A DNA stretch of 15,248 nt from Chloroflexota bacterium (GCA_024232355.1 JAAEPW010001247.1:1-15248), one strand, 5' to 3'; positions 7,739 to 14,801 are shown, counted from the stretch's first letter. Translations and numbers: made by a program. Notes: generated by a model from the letters alone, not told the origin.

Positions 7739-9354
7739 ACCACGTCACCACCTACGATGGTCATGTCCACCTGGATGTCTTTGATCTCTTTATCAGGCAC
7801 GGCAAAATAATCGCGGTCCAACACGGCCATATCAGCCAGCTTACCTACCTCGATGGTGCCCTTGAGACTCTCCTCACGGGTGAGCCAGGTCCCAGCTGTG
7901 GTATAGGTTCGCAGCGCTTCCTCGCGACTGATGGCCTCGTGGGGAGCAATATCTTGCCCTTTATTGTTCTTGCGCGTCACCAGTGCATATAGAGCGACAA
8001 AAGGATTGGCCGACACGGTGCTGGTTACGTCCGAACTGGCGGTCGTCACAATGCCACGGTCCAAGTATTTGCGTGCAGGCTTGTAATTTTGCGCTCGTCG
8101 CTCGCCCACGTCGCGAAAGAGCAAATCACCTTCCCAATAGATAAAAGTGGGCTGGAGCACGGCAGCGATGTTGTACTCGGCCATCTGGTCCAGTGCCTTG
8201 AAGGTGGGAAAGTAGGCGTGAACGATGTTGTGACGCGCGTCGGAATTCGGCACATCGCGGGCCACTTGTGCAAAGGTGTCCACCGCCATATCTTGGGCAT
8301 GGTCACCGCAGCAATGAATGCCTACATCCCAGCCCAGTTCCTGAGCGGTGCGGAAATAGCGATATAGGTCCTCCAGCCCCAAACGGTTGAAAGCAACCAG
8401 CTCGGTATCGCCCTCGTAAGGTTCGTACATGTAGGCGGTGTGCGGGGTGGTGCCGCCGTCAATCGCCATCTTGAGACCACCAATACGCAGCCACTCGTCG
8501 CCGAGGCCGGTATAAATGCCCAATTCCTTGGCGCGATAACCCAACTGTGCCTCATCTTCATCGTCGTGGAAACCGTGCCAACTGGGCATCAAGTTGACCC
8601 GCACTGACAACTCGCCACCATGATAAAAGGACTGAAAAGCCCGAATCTCTCGCGAGTACAGGCCCGGCTCGATGACGCTGGTGATACCAAAACGGTGCAT
8701 CTCTTTACAAGCCAGCCTCAACGACTCTTTCATCTGCCCCATCGTCGGTTTGGGGACCAAGGGACGCACCAGCATTTTGGCGCTGGCCCGCACAAGACCG
8801 TTAGGCTCGCCATCGGCATCGCGCTCGACTTTGCCTCCTTTGGGGTCCTTGGTGTGACGGTCGATGCCAGCAAGGCGCAGGGCGTAACTGTTGACCACAT
8901 CAGTGTTGAAAAAGCGCATCAATATCACGGGATGCTCAGACGTGGCTGGATCAATATCGTGACGGGTCGGTAGTTGCCCGTCGGCAAAGTTGCCTTCGTT
9001 CCACCCCTGCCCGACGATCCACTCCCCCGGCGGGGTATCCTTGGCCCGCTCACGGACCAATTCCATCATCTCCTCTTGAGACTCACACTCATCCAAGCGG
9101 ATCGTCGATAATTTGGCTCCCACTTCCATCAAGTGGTTGTGGCTGTCAAAGATGCCGGGAATGACGGTGCGCCCGTCGAGAGCAACACGCTGGGTATTGG
9201 GGCCAGCCAAGCCTTCAACCTCTGCATTTCCACCCACGGCCAGAATGCGCCCGTCTTTGACGGCCACGGCTTGGACAGATGTATTTTCGGCATCTAGGGT
9301 ACAGATCCGGCCGTTGAGCAGGATCAAATCTGGGGATAGGTCTTGAATTTTCAT
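7723..9354 (-). CDS. YtcJ-like amidohydrolase (Amidohydro_3), upstream paralogue
   Basis: A 543-residue amidohydrolase, colinear from end to end with its neighbour at 6101-7738. Conserved metal-site residues are H72 and H74 in FDSHNH, H347 in IHCCGDH, H379 in IVHAYF and D442 in ASSDVT. Between the two zinc-binding histidines this copy has Asn where the other has Ile, and after the aspartate it reads DVTSTVS instead of DVPATVS. Substitutions this close to the active site could shift substrate preference. AGGA lies just before the ATG. It begins 24 bp after the ferredoxin gene and ends in a TGATG overlap with the second copy. It is cytoplasmic, with no transport signal. Its position behind a flavoprotein-ferredoxin pair suggests it hydrolyses an intermediate of the same pathway, but nothing in the sequence names that compound. 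Confidence 0.88.
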   Translation of the reverse strand: MKIQDLSPDLILLNGRICTLDAENTSVQAVAVKDGRILAVGGNAEVEGLAGPNTQRVALDGRTVIPGIFDSHNHLMEVGAKLSTIRLDECESQEEMMELVRERAKDTPPGEWIVGQGWNEGNFADGQLPTRHDIDPATSEHPVILMRFFNTDVVNSYALRLAGIDRHTKDPKGGKVERDADGEPNGLVRASAKMLVRPLVPKPTMGQMKESLRLACKEMHRFGITSVIEPGLYSREIRAFQSFYHGGELSVRVNLMPSWHGFHDDEDEAQLGYRAKELGIYTGLGDEWLRIGGLKMAIDGGTTPHTAYMYEPYEGDTELVAFNRLGLEDLYRYFRTAQELGWDVGIHCCGDHAQDMAVDTFAQVARDVPNSDARHNIVHAYFPTFKALDQMAEYNIAAVLQPTFIYWEGDLLFRDVGERRAQNYKPARKYLDRGIVTTASSDVTSTVSANPFVALYALVTRKNNKGQDIAPHEAISREEALRTYTTAGTWLTREESLKGTIEVGKLADMAVLDRDYFAVPDKEIKDIQVDMTIVGGDVVWNQS

Positions 9355-9378
9355 TTTTCCTCACTTTTATATGAATGA

Positions 9379-9726
9379 TCAGCCAACCGGCGGTTTTGTA
9401 TTGGGAGGCGGTGGATTGGGCATTCCCACCCGAAAGTGTTCACCTGTATCTTTACGTTTCCAACGCATTCTTTGCACCAGTGGCCAGTTGATCTTTATCG
9501 CGCCCTCATCACGATGTGGACATTCCATCACACAGGCTCCACCATAATAACACTCATCTGGATACACCATGATCGGCGGTTCGCCTTTTTGGGGATTGGG
9601 TATAAATATGTCACTCATGCAGACGTCCACACATCGATTGCACCCAGTACAAACGTCTGCGTCAAACAACACTGGTCTATTGGGCGTAACTCGATTAGGA
9701 ACAACATGTACTTTTAACTCGGTCAT
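9379..9726 (-). CDS. Two-cluster ferredoxin (AprB-like) with an altered second cluster motif
   Basis: A 115-residue iron-sulfur protein, very likely the electron-transfer partner of the flavoprotein encoded just upstream. The first motif is complete: C26, C29, C32 and C36 in CTGCNRCVDVC, for a [4Fe-4S] cluster. The second motif, CYYGGACVMECP, has C59, C65 and C69 but Gly at 62, where the second cysteine is normally found. It could therefore hold a [3Fe-4S] cluster, a [4Fe-4S] cluster with another ligand, or none. The C-terminus is a proline-rich tail (NPPPPNTKPP). Its start ATG overlaps the flavoprotein stop as ATGA, so the two are translationally coupled and probably made in equal amounts. 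The arrangement recalls AprA/AprB of adenylylsulfate reductase, but the surrounding genes do not suggest sulfur metabolism. Confidence 0.85.
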   Translation of the reverse strand: MTELKVHVVPNRVTPNRPVLFDADVCTGCNRCVDVCMSDIFIPNPQKGEPPIMVYPDECYYGGACVMECPHRDEGAIKINWPLVQRMRWKRKDTGEHFRVGMPNPPPPNTKPPVG

Positions 9727-11639
9727 GACGTTCTCCTGTTATACTTGTCATAGTTATCTCGAAGAGAACCATAGTAATCGAGGGGTAACTTTGTGGCTTT
9801 TACCTGATTGTTCTCCAGTTTGACCGTGACCCACTTGCGCCACTCGGGAGGATCCTTGTCTGGATAATCCAGTCTGCTAAAGCCAAACCATCTACTGCTC
9901 GCTTGACGAGCCAGACAACTGTGCATGATCAATTCGGAACAAGTCAAAATATCGAGCACTTCTAACGCACGCATCAGTTCGTGTGGAGTTCTGGCAGAAA
10001 GCGTGGTGGCCTCAGCTTGTCTGATCTCGTCTAGAGCCTGGAGTCCTATTGACATTAACTCTTTGGTTTTGATATCGCCACAATAGTCTTGCATGACCTT
10101 GGCGATCCCGCTCTCTAGCTCCTTCCAATCCATCCCATCGCTCTGTTTTACCGGGGCATAGACACGCGCTTTTTCTCTATCGACTTGCTCCCGATCAATC
10201 ACCGGTTCGCTTGCTTTGGCAGCGTATTCTGCTGCCTGATCGCCAGCCCATCGGCCGGTACTGCACGCATGGGAGGCACCGCACCCGTTGAATATCTGTT
10301 GCCCACCTGCGTACAGTCCTTCCAGGTTGCTGCCCAGGTCCCAACCGTGCATCAAGCCGCCATAGCGCAGCCTTCGCCAGCCCAGGGGCGCGGGACCCAA
10401 CTCGTATACTTGGAGCAGGTCTTTATCCGGGTCAAAACCGGCCTGGGTCAGATTGCGATAGATTGGCCAACTCTTGCCTTCTTGGCCGACCATCAAGCCG
10501 AAAATCGCGCGGCGTTCATCTTGGGGCATACCGGGCAGATCTGCATAAAGCGGTAAAGCAAACTCTCCCTTCTTTACGCGCTCGTCCAGGTCAGAGATCA
10601 AGTGCGGCACAGACATAGTGCCTCCTTCTCCACCACCTAATACAAGAGCGTAAAGGCCCATATCCGGCTCTGGATGGGAGCGTTTGGTCACTGTCGATAT
10701 GGGATTGCCTTCCTTGTCGACCCAGGGGATTTCTTTTCCATTCGCATCGACTATTGAACACGGATGCCAGGTAGCGAACGAAGAACCGCTGCCAAACATT
10801 ACACTGCCGATTCCCGTACTGCCCCCCCACTCTTCGTGACTGGAATTCTCCATCATGTTGAACTCGGCACCCGCTCTCCATGCCATCGCGTGGCCGTTGC
10901 CCGCATTCGTGGGTGGACCATCTCTGCCGACCAGCCCAGTCCACTCGGTCGAAAATATCCAGACCCGCTCAGGAGTAGCCATCGAAAGCACTGCGGCCTT
11001 GCCCTTGAAAAAGAAAAACTCACCGGTCCGAGTATGTACGGCTGTTGCGCCTACCACTCTGCCGCCTTGCTCGCCGCCTTTAGTCAACAAGCTGGTTACC
11101 ATAGTTCTCTCGCAAATCTGCACACCCAACCGTTTGCATTCCTTGTAAAGTGAGGGTTTTAGTCCGGTTCCCCAGATGCGGACGCAGTGGTTATTTTCAT
11201 AATCATAGGCAAACAAAAGCTTGGTTTCTTCATCTCTAAAATCACTGCCTTGGAATTCATCCTTGGTGTCTCTGATTTTCATCCCCATCGCTTCCAATTC
11301 AACAAGAACATTGTAACTATCTTTGGCCGTGATGTAGGTGGCAATACCATTATCAAACCCACCTCTAAAATCAGTGATCAACGACTCGGCGTATTCTTCT
11401 GGGGTGATCTTGCTGGCGGGGTTTGCAGGGCAATCCATCCAATGATCGATTCCGGTACCACCGGCGCCACTGTGGATCGGGTGACTCTTATCAACCAGCA
11501 CGACCTTTAAGCCTTTACGAGCCGCGCTTATGGCAGCATAACAGCCGGCTAATCCGCCGCCAAGCACCAAAACATCCGCACTGATCTCGGTCTCTTTGCC
11601 ATATTGTACGGAATATGGCCACGTTAGTAATTCTGACAT
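9723..11639 (-). CDS. AprA/FrdA-like FAD-dependent oxidoreductase
   Basis: A 638-residue flavoprotein of the succinate dehydrogenase/fumarate reductase/AprA superfamily. The FAD dinucleotide fold is at the N-terminus (ADVLVLGGGLAG, 21-32, with an acidic end LVDK at 48-51). Further family landmarks are SGAGGTGIDHW (57-67), NAGNGHAMAWRAGAEF (245-260) and the C-terminal flavin loop GLYAGG (441-446) with GCGASHACSTGRWAGDQAAEYA (452-473). The helical C-terminal domain follows, and the end, SSRWFGFSRLDYPDKD (581-596), resembles the tail of AprA more than that of SdhA. The start at 11639 has AAAGGA and AAGGAG before it; the in-frame start at 11729 would overlap the M20 gene and is not preferred. There is no Tat or Sec signal, so it is cytoplasmic. 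It is coupled by ATGA to the ferredoxin, which presumably carries electrons to or from the FAD. The substrate is unknown; true APS reductase activity is unlikely given the context. Confidence 0.85.
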   Translation of the reverse strand: MSELLTWPYSVQYGKETEISADVLVLGGGLAGCYAAISAARKGLKVVLVDKSHPIHSGAGGTGIDHWMDCPANPASKITPEEYAESLITDFRGGFDNGIATYITAKDSYNVLVELEAMGMKIRDTKDEFQGSDFRDEETKLLFAYDYENNHCVRIWGTGLKPSLYKECKRLGVQICERTMVTSLLTKGGEQGGRVVGATAVHTRTGEFFFFKGKAAVLSMATPERVWIFSTEWTGLVGRDGPPTNAGNGHAMAWRAGAEFNMMENSSHEEWGGSTGIGSVMFGSGSSFATWHPCSIVDANGKEIPWVDKEGNPISTVTKRSHPEPDMGLYALVLGGGEGGTMSVPHLISDLDERVKKGEFALPLYADLPGMPQDERRAIFGLMVGQEGKSWPIYRNLTQAGFDPDKDLLQVYELGPAPLGWRRLRYGGLMHGWDLGSNLEGLYAGGQQIFNGCGASHACSTGRWAGDQAAEYAAKASEPVIDREQVDREKARVYAPVKQSDGMDWKELESGIAKVMQDYCGDIKTKELMSIGLQALDEIRQAEATTLSARTPHELMRALEVLDILTCSELIMHSCLARQASSRWFGFSRLDYPDKDPPEWRKWVTVKLENNQVKATKLPLDYYGSLRDNYDKYNRRTS

Positions 11640-11643
11640 AAAA

Positions 11644-11655
11644 TCCTTTCTCCTT
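11644..11655 (-). promoter_or_regulatory. Ribosome binding site that sets the flavoprotein start
   Basis: On the - strand the sequence AAGGAGAAAGGA precedes the ATG at 11639. It offers two overlapping Shine-Dalgarno cores, 10 and 4 bases away. It lies in the 32-bp gap after the M20 stop and favours this start over the one at 11729. Confidence 0.65.
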
Positions 11656-11671
11656 ATAGTGTACGTCAATT

Positions 11672-12829
11672 TCATCCAAGAAACTGGGCAGCGATCAAGG
11701 TATACATCTTTGAGATAGCGTCGAGCCAATCGAGAGAGACGTGCTCATTGGGTTGATGAACTCCCCACCAATCGGGACCGAGATGAAGGCACGGTATATT
11801 CCTCTCCCCAAAGATGTTGGCATCGGTGATGCCTCGAGTATATTCATACACCGGTTCGACACCCACCACGTCTTGGTATACTTGATGAAACACCTCGAAA
11901 ATAGGTTCATCCTTGCTCACGACAAAAGGCTCGTATTCTGGAGGCTTGACGTCCACGTCCACCTTGGCCTTTAGGTCCAAGGTGCTTATCAATTCCTCCA
12001 TATCTTTTACCGCGGTAGCGATCGTCTCCCCAGGCACCAACAGTCTGTTTACTTCAAATCGACAGCGGTCTGGCACCACGACGGAATAAACCTCATATCC
12101 CCCCTCGATCTTGAGAGTAGAATAGTTACCTTGACCGAAATCAGGATGGTCCTGCGTCCCAAGCTTGTCGAGAAATGCAATGATTCTAGCCGCATCCTCG
12201 ACAGCATTGATGCCCAGATGGGGAGTAAAACCATGAGCTGCGTGTCCCTTTACTGTGATATCGTAGAGAACCTTGCCGGTGATACCCAAGGGGATGGGCT
12301 TGTCCTCGTTGCCGGGGTAAGGCTCGGCAAGGACAATCGCATCGCACTTGGCCAGGTCTGTCTTTAACATGGCCTTTGCCCCTTTGCCATAAGCCTCTTC
12401 ATCAATAACGCCTGAAAACGACAACTCTCCCTTAAAAGAGCAATCAGACTCGGCAAAGGCTTTGAGCATGGTTAGGATGCTGGCGATGCCTCCTTTCATA
12501 TCGCAAGCACCGAGGCCATACAAATACCCATCCTTTATGATCGGGGTAAAAGGATCGGTTTCCCAGTCCTCGCACACCGGGACCGTGTCGGTGTGGCCGT
12601 TAAAGTTGAGCCTCTTCCCAGGGCCATCTCCCGACATCCATGCATATACATTTGATCTACCCGGCTCCACCTCGTCTAGCTCACACCTCAGACCGAGATC
12701 TTTGAGTTCTCCATAGAGATACTCTGCCAACTCTCCTTCTCGGCCCACTACAGAGTTGATGCGGATCATATCCTCCAACACGCGGAGGGTGTAGGCGTTG
12801 TCAATCTTGGATAATAGTTTTTCTGTCAT
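11672..12829 (-). CDS. M20-family deacylase/peptidase (ArgE/DapE/ACY1 type), complete
   Basis: A 385-residue zinc hydrolase of family M20, which typically removes an acyl or peptidyl group from an amino acid. All expected residues are present: H79 and D81 in NGHTDTVPV, bridging D110 in LGACDMKGG, E144 and E145 in VIDEEAYGKG, E169 in LAEPYPG, and the last metal ligand, probably H358 in GVHQPNEH. The lid domain lies at about 185-300 (KGHAAHGFTPHLGINAVEDAA). Length is normal. The ATG at 12829 has GGAGG seven bases before it, while the upstream ATG at 12847 overlaps that site, so the shorter form is preferred. It is the first gene of the six-gene - strand operon. Its leader holds a pair of competing hairpins. 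A truncated relative closes the same operon. The exact acyl group or amino acid cannot be read from the sequence. Confidence 0.9.
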   Translation of the reverse strand: MTEKLLSKIDNAYTLRVLEDMIRINSVVGREGELAEYLYGELKDLGLRCELDEVEPGRSNVYAWMSGDGPGKRLNFNGHTDTVPVCEDWETDPFTPIIKDGYLYGLGACDMKGGIASILTMLKAFAESDCSFKGELSFSGVIDEEAYGKGAKAMLKTDLAKCDAIVLAEPYPGNEDKPIPLGITGKVLYDITVKGHAAHGFTPHLGINAVEDAARIIAFLDKLGTQDHPDFGQGNYSTLKIEGGYEVYSVVVPDRCRFEVNRLLVPGETIATAVKDMEELISTLDLKAKVDVDVKPPEYEPFVVSKDEPIFEVFHQVYQDVVGVEPVYEYTRGITDANIFGERNIPCLHLGPDWWGVHQPNEHVSLDWLDAISKMYTLIAAQFLG

Positions 12830-12836
12830 CTCTTTT

Positions 12837-12841
12837 CCTCC
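12837..12841 (-). promoter_or_regulatory. Ribosome binding site that sets the M20 start
   Basis: On the - strand this reads GGAGG, seven bases upstream of the ATG at 12829, which is ideal spacing. It overlaps the first codons of a longer alternative reading from 12847 and so rules against it. Confidence 0.7.
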
Positions 12842-12862
12842 AAACAAGAAAGCTTTGCAGTA

Positions 12863-12895
12863 ACCGCGCTTTCCATAGCGCGCGGTATGGAAAGC
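12863..12895 (-). promoter_or_regulatory. Two mutually exclusive hairpins in the operon leader
   Basis: Two perfect inverted repeats share bases. Stem A pairs ACCGCGC (12863-12869) with GCGCGGT (12880-12886). Stem B pairs GCTTTCCATA (12868-12877) with TATGGAAAGC (12886-12895). Because they overlap at both arms, only one can form at a time. They lie about 20 bases upstream of the ribosome binding site of the first operon gene. This layout would suit attenuation or translational control, but it could equally be a stray inverted repeat. There is no T-run after stem A on the - strand. Confidence 0.45.
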
Positions 12896-12930
12896 ATGAC
12901 TAGATTTTTTGTTTTCCTATCAAATTAGAA

Positions 12931-12963
12931 AACAGGGCAACCACACGAGGGTGACTGCCCTGT
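12931..12963 (-). terminator. Likely terminator after the permease/binding-protein chimera
   Basis: AACAGGGCA (12931-12939) and TGCCCTGTT (12955-12963) form a perfect 9-bp stem around a 15-base loop that can pair further inside. Read on the - strand, the stem is followed by TTCTAATTTG, a moderate rather than perfect T tract. It sits 33 bases past the stop codon of the chimera and separates it from the M20-led operon, so those genes would need their own promoter or readthrough. Confidence 0.6.
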
Positions 12964-12995
12964 TCGTGTTTTGTCTAGTTCTAGACAGAGACTAC

Positions 12996-13460
12996 CTAGT
13001 CGGACTTTTTGCGATAGACTCGGGCTTCTCGCCGGGTAAAGCGGAAGCGATGCCAGGTCACGTTACCATTCTCATCGGGTTCCAGCATGGGGCCTGTGAT
13101 GTCTGGTTTCACCATAGCTACAAAGATACTGTGATAGATGGGAACCATGGCAACATCTTTGATCAGGATTCGCTCGGCCTGGCGGCAGAGTTCATTCCGC
13201 TTCGCCTCGTCTGGATGATCAAACGACATGCCAAAATCGAGTTTGAGGACACCCGAGATCCAAATGAGGTATTGTTGCCAGACCGGTTTATCTAATCCGT
13301 AACGTGCTCTGAGGGCAGCAAGCTGTTCATCAGAAAAGGGGCGCTGACCCTCTTTCCACGGTCCGCCTGGCACCTCGTGCATGAGGAAGAATGTGATCAT
13401 TGAGAGGATTAATAATACAGGAATCAATCCTAGCAGTCGCATCAGAATGAAACGGCCCAT
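12996..13460 (-). pseudogene. Chimeric ORF: N-terminus of DppB/OppB permease joined to C-terminus of OppA-type binding protein
   Basis: A 154-residue open frame made of two unrelated halves. Residues 1-80 are the start of a peptide ABC permease: a hydrophobic segment at 8-28, the PGGP turn, then LAALRARYGLDKPVWQQYLIW and LDFGMSF, all typical of DppB/OppB before the permease core. From about residue 82 it reads HPDEAKRNELCRQAERIL, KDVAMVPIYH and a Gly-Asn-Val-x-Trp end, which is the C-terminus of an SBP_bac_5 solute-binding protein. The permease core, the rest of the binding protein and anything between them are missing. The junction is at about 13215-13224 and is in frame. GGAG lies just before the ATG and a terminator follows, so it is probably still expressed, but it cannot transport. 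A deletion between two genes of one transporter operon is the simplest origin. Confidence 0.8.
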
Positions 13461-13799
13461 AATTCACTCCAATCTTGATTTATTGACAGCAATGTCTTGA
13501 TGTAATCAACACAATGCCGCAGATGCTATTTTGTGGAGAACATCCCGGCTATCGAGTTGTTTATCTTGAAGATGTAGGAGAGGAAAAAGTTTATCTAGAT
13601 CATCTAGTGCCTGGATTGTCAATTATGTTATGCTGAAATGTGGTGTGAGATTCCTTAACAGGCGCAAAAAACGAAACAAGAGAAAGAGGAGCGTTTATTA
13701 CAACAAGGTATCAGGTATTTAATCCGTATAAATTACAAGGTGTCAAGAGTTTAGAAAGAGAAAAAGGCTAACAATTCAACTTTTGCACAACTGGCAATT

Positions 13800-13828
13800 A
13801 TTGTACAGTATAGCATTTGGATTGTCAA
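13800..13828 (-). promoter_or_regulatory. Sigma-70 promoter for the - strand transcript
   Basis: On the - strand TTGACA (13828-13823), a 17-base spacer, then TACAAT (13805-13800). The -35 is a perfect match and the -10 matches five of six bases. Transcription would start near 13793 and give a leader of about 330 nt before the ATG at 13460. Confidence 0.65.
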
Positions 13829-13911
13829 CAAATTTTCCCCCATCGCTTGACAGCCTGAAAAAGAAAATGTACACTTGACCAGATTGTGCCTATTCTGGAA
13901 TTATGTGTACA
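13802..13911. promoter_or_regulatory. Three TGTACA sites, candidate operators
   Basis: The palindromic hexamer TGTACA occurs at 13802-13807, 13868-13873 and 13906-13911. The last two belong to a 7-bp inverted repeat, TGTACAC (13868-13874) and GTGTACA (13905-13911). One site overlaps the - strand -10 box, one overlaps the + strand -10 box, and one lies in the + strand leader. This is a natural arrangement for a repressor controlling both promoters. No regulator gene is present in the window. Confidence 0.45.
13847..13875 (+). promoter_or_regulatory. Sigma-70 promoter for the MBL-amidohydrolase operon
   Basis: TTGACA (13847-13852), a 17-base spacer, then TACACT (13870-13875). The -35 is perfect and the -10 has the key first, second and last bases. 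It would start about 50 bases before the ATG at 13932. Its -35 box is 18 bp from that of the opposite promoter, so the two form a compact divergent unit. Confidence 0.65.
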
Positions 13912-13931
13912 AAATGAAAGAGTAATAAACG

Positions 13932-14801
13932 ATGGAAAGTAGTGGTTGGCCCAATGTGTTGCCTCGACCAGGCAATACACGACTGAGACGTTTGCAAAGC
14001 ATTTCGTCATGGTTCCAAGTGTATCAGGTGAGCGAGGATACTTTTGCGATATTAGAGCCGCATCACTATGAAGAAACGATCTCGTACCTGATCTTGGGCG
14101 ACGAACAAGCCGTTCTGCTAGATACCGGGATGGGCATCGCAAATATCCGCACGGAGGTGGAGCAATTGACCAGTCTGCCGGTGATCGTGGTCAACAGCCA
14201 CTCCCACTATGATCATGTGGGTGACAACTGCCGATTCACTGAGGTATGGGCCTTTGACAATGATCGTGAGGTAGCCTGCATTGAGCGAGGACGTTCCCGT
14301 GCCGAGTGCAAGCGCCACCTGTCCCCTGGATCCTACTTGGATCTGCCATCAGATTTCGACCTGGCAGCCTACGAGATCAAACCATCGCCTGTGACGCGGA
14401 AACTGCATCATTTGGATACTATTGAACTGGGCAGACGAAGTCTGGAGGTTCACCACACGCCCGGACACAGCGCTGGCAGTATCTGCCTGCTGGAAAGCCG
14501 TGATGGAATCCTGTTCACGGGCGACGCATTCTACCCTGGTATGCTCTACGCTCATTTTATCGATTCGGATTTCGACACCTACCGGCATTCTATGGAACAG
14601 CTACTAGATCTTTTTGACCAAGTGAATTTCCTCTGTCCAGCCCATAACGAGGTTTGTGTGTCCAAGGAAACATTGGCAAAGGTACGAGATGCTTTCGAAC
14701 AGATCGCTGCCGGCCAGAGCAAGTTTCAGGTTGAGGAGAATGCTCGAGTCTACCGGTTTGAAGGATTCGGCTTGATGCTACCGTTTGAGGAGGCGCAATG
14801 A
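13932..14801 (+). CDS. MBL-fold metallo-hydrolase
   Basis: A 289-residue metallo-beta-lactamase-fold hydrolase, cytoplasmic, with a complete di-metal site: H90, H92, D94 and H95 in SHSHYDHVGD, H179 in HTPGHSAGS, D198 in LFTGDAFY and H238 in PAHNEV. LLDTGMG at 62-68 is the usual strand before the active site. These marks place it in the broad glyoxalase II-like group, whose members hydrolyse thioesters, lactones or other esters, so the substrate cannot be named. Only a weak ribosome binding site (GAAAGAG) precedes the ATG, but a strong promoter lies 57-85 bases upstream. Its stop overlaps the start of the amidohydrolase fragment as ATGA, so the two were translated together and probably belong to one pathway. 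Length is normal and nothing is missing. Confidence 0.88.
   Translation: MESSGWPNVLPRPGNTRLRRLQSISSWFQVYQVSEDTFAILEPHHYEETISYLILGDEQAVLLDTGMGIANIRTEVEQLTSLPVIVVNSHSHYDHVGDNCRFTEVWAFDNDREVACIERGRSRAECKRHLSPGSYLDLPSDFDLAAYEIKPSPVTRKLHHLDTIELGRRSLEVHHTPGHSAGSICLLESRDGILFTGDAFYPGMLYAHFIDSDFDTYRHSMEQLLDLFDQVNFLCPAHNEVCVSKETLAKVRDAFEQIAAGQSKFQVEENARVYRFEGFGLMLPFEEAQ

Larger units (their letters stand above)
6101..9354 (-). repeat. Tandem gene duplication of two amidohydrolases
   Basis: The two genes occupy adjacent 1.6-kb units in direct orientation. Their proteins align without large gaps, and runs such as GLGDEWLRIGGLKM, HTAYMYEPY and RAQNYKPARKYLD are shared exactly. The DNA has also diverged, so the duplication is not very recent. 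Both copies keep every catalytic residue, which argues that both are used. Confidence 0.85.
13461..13931. other. AT-rich divergent intergenic region
   Basis: A 471-bp stretch with no supportable gene. It separates the - strand chimera from the + strand MBL gene and holds both of their promoters near its right end. The left 330 bp would be the 5' leader of the - strand transcript. That leader contains the 11-nt word TGGATTGTCAA at 13612-13622, repeated at 13818-13828, where it supplies the -35 box. I see no riboswitch I can name and no convincing small ORF with a ribosome binding site. Confidence 0.6.

Noticed and set aside
219..11639. A sulfonate pathway: SuyAB-like lyase feeding an AprAB-like reductase
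   Set aside because: The idea is tempting, but the two units lie on opposite strands in separate operons, the lyase is equally like sugar-acid dehydratases, and no other sulfonate or sulfite genes are present.
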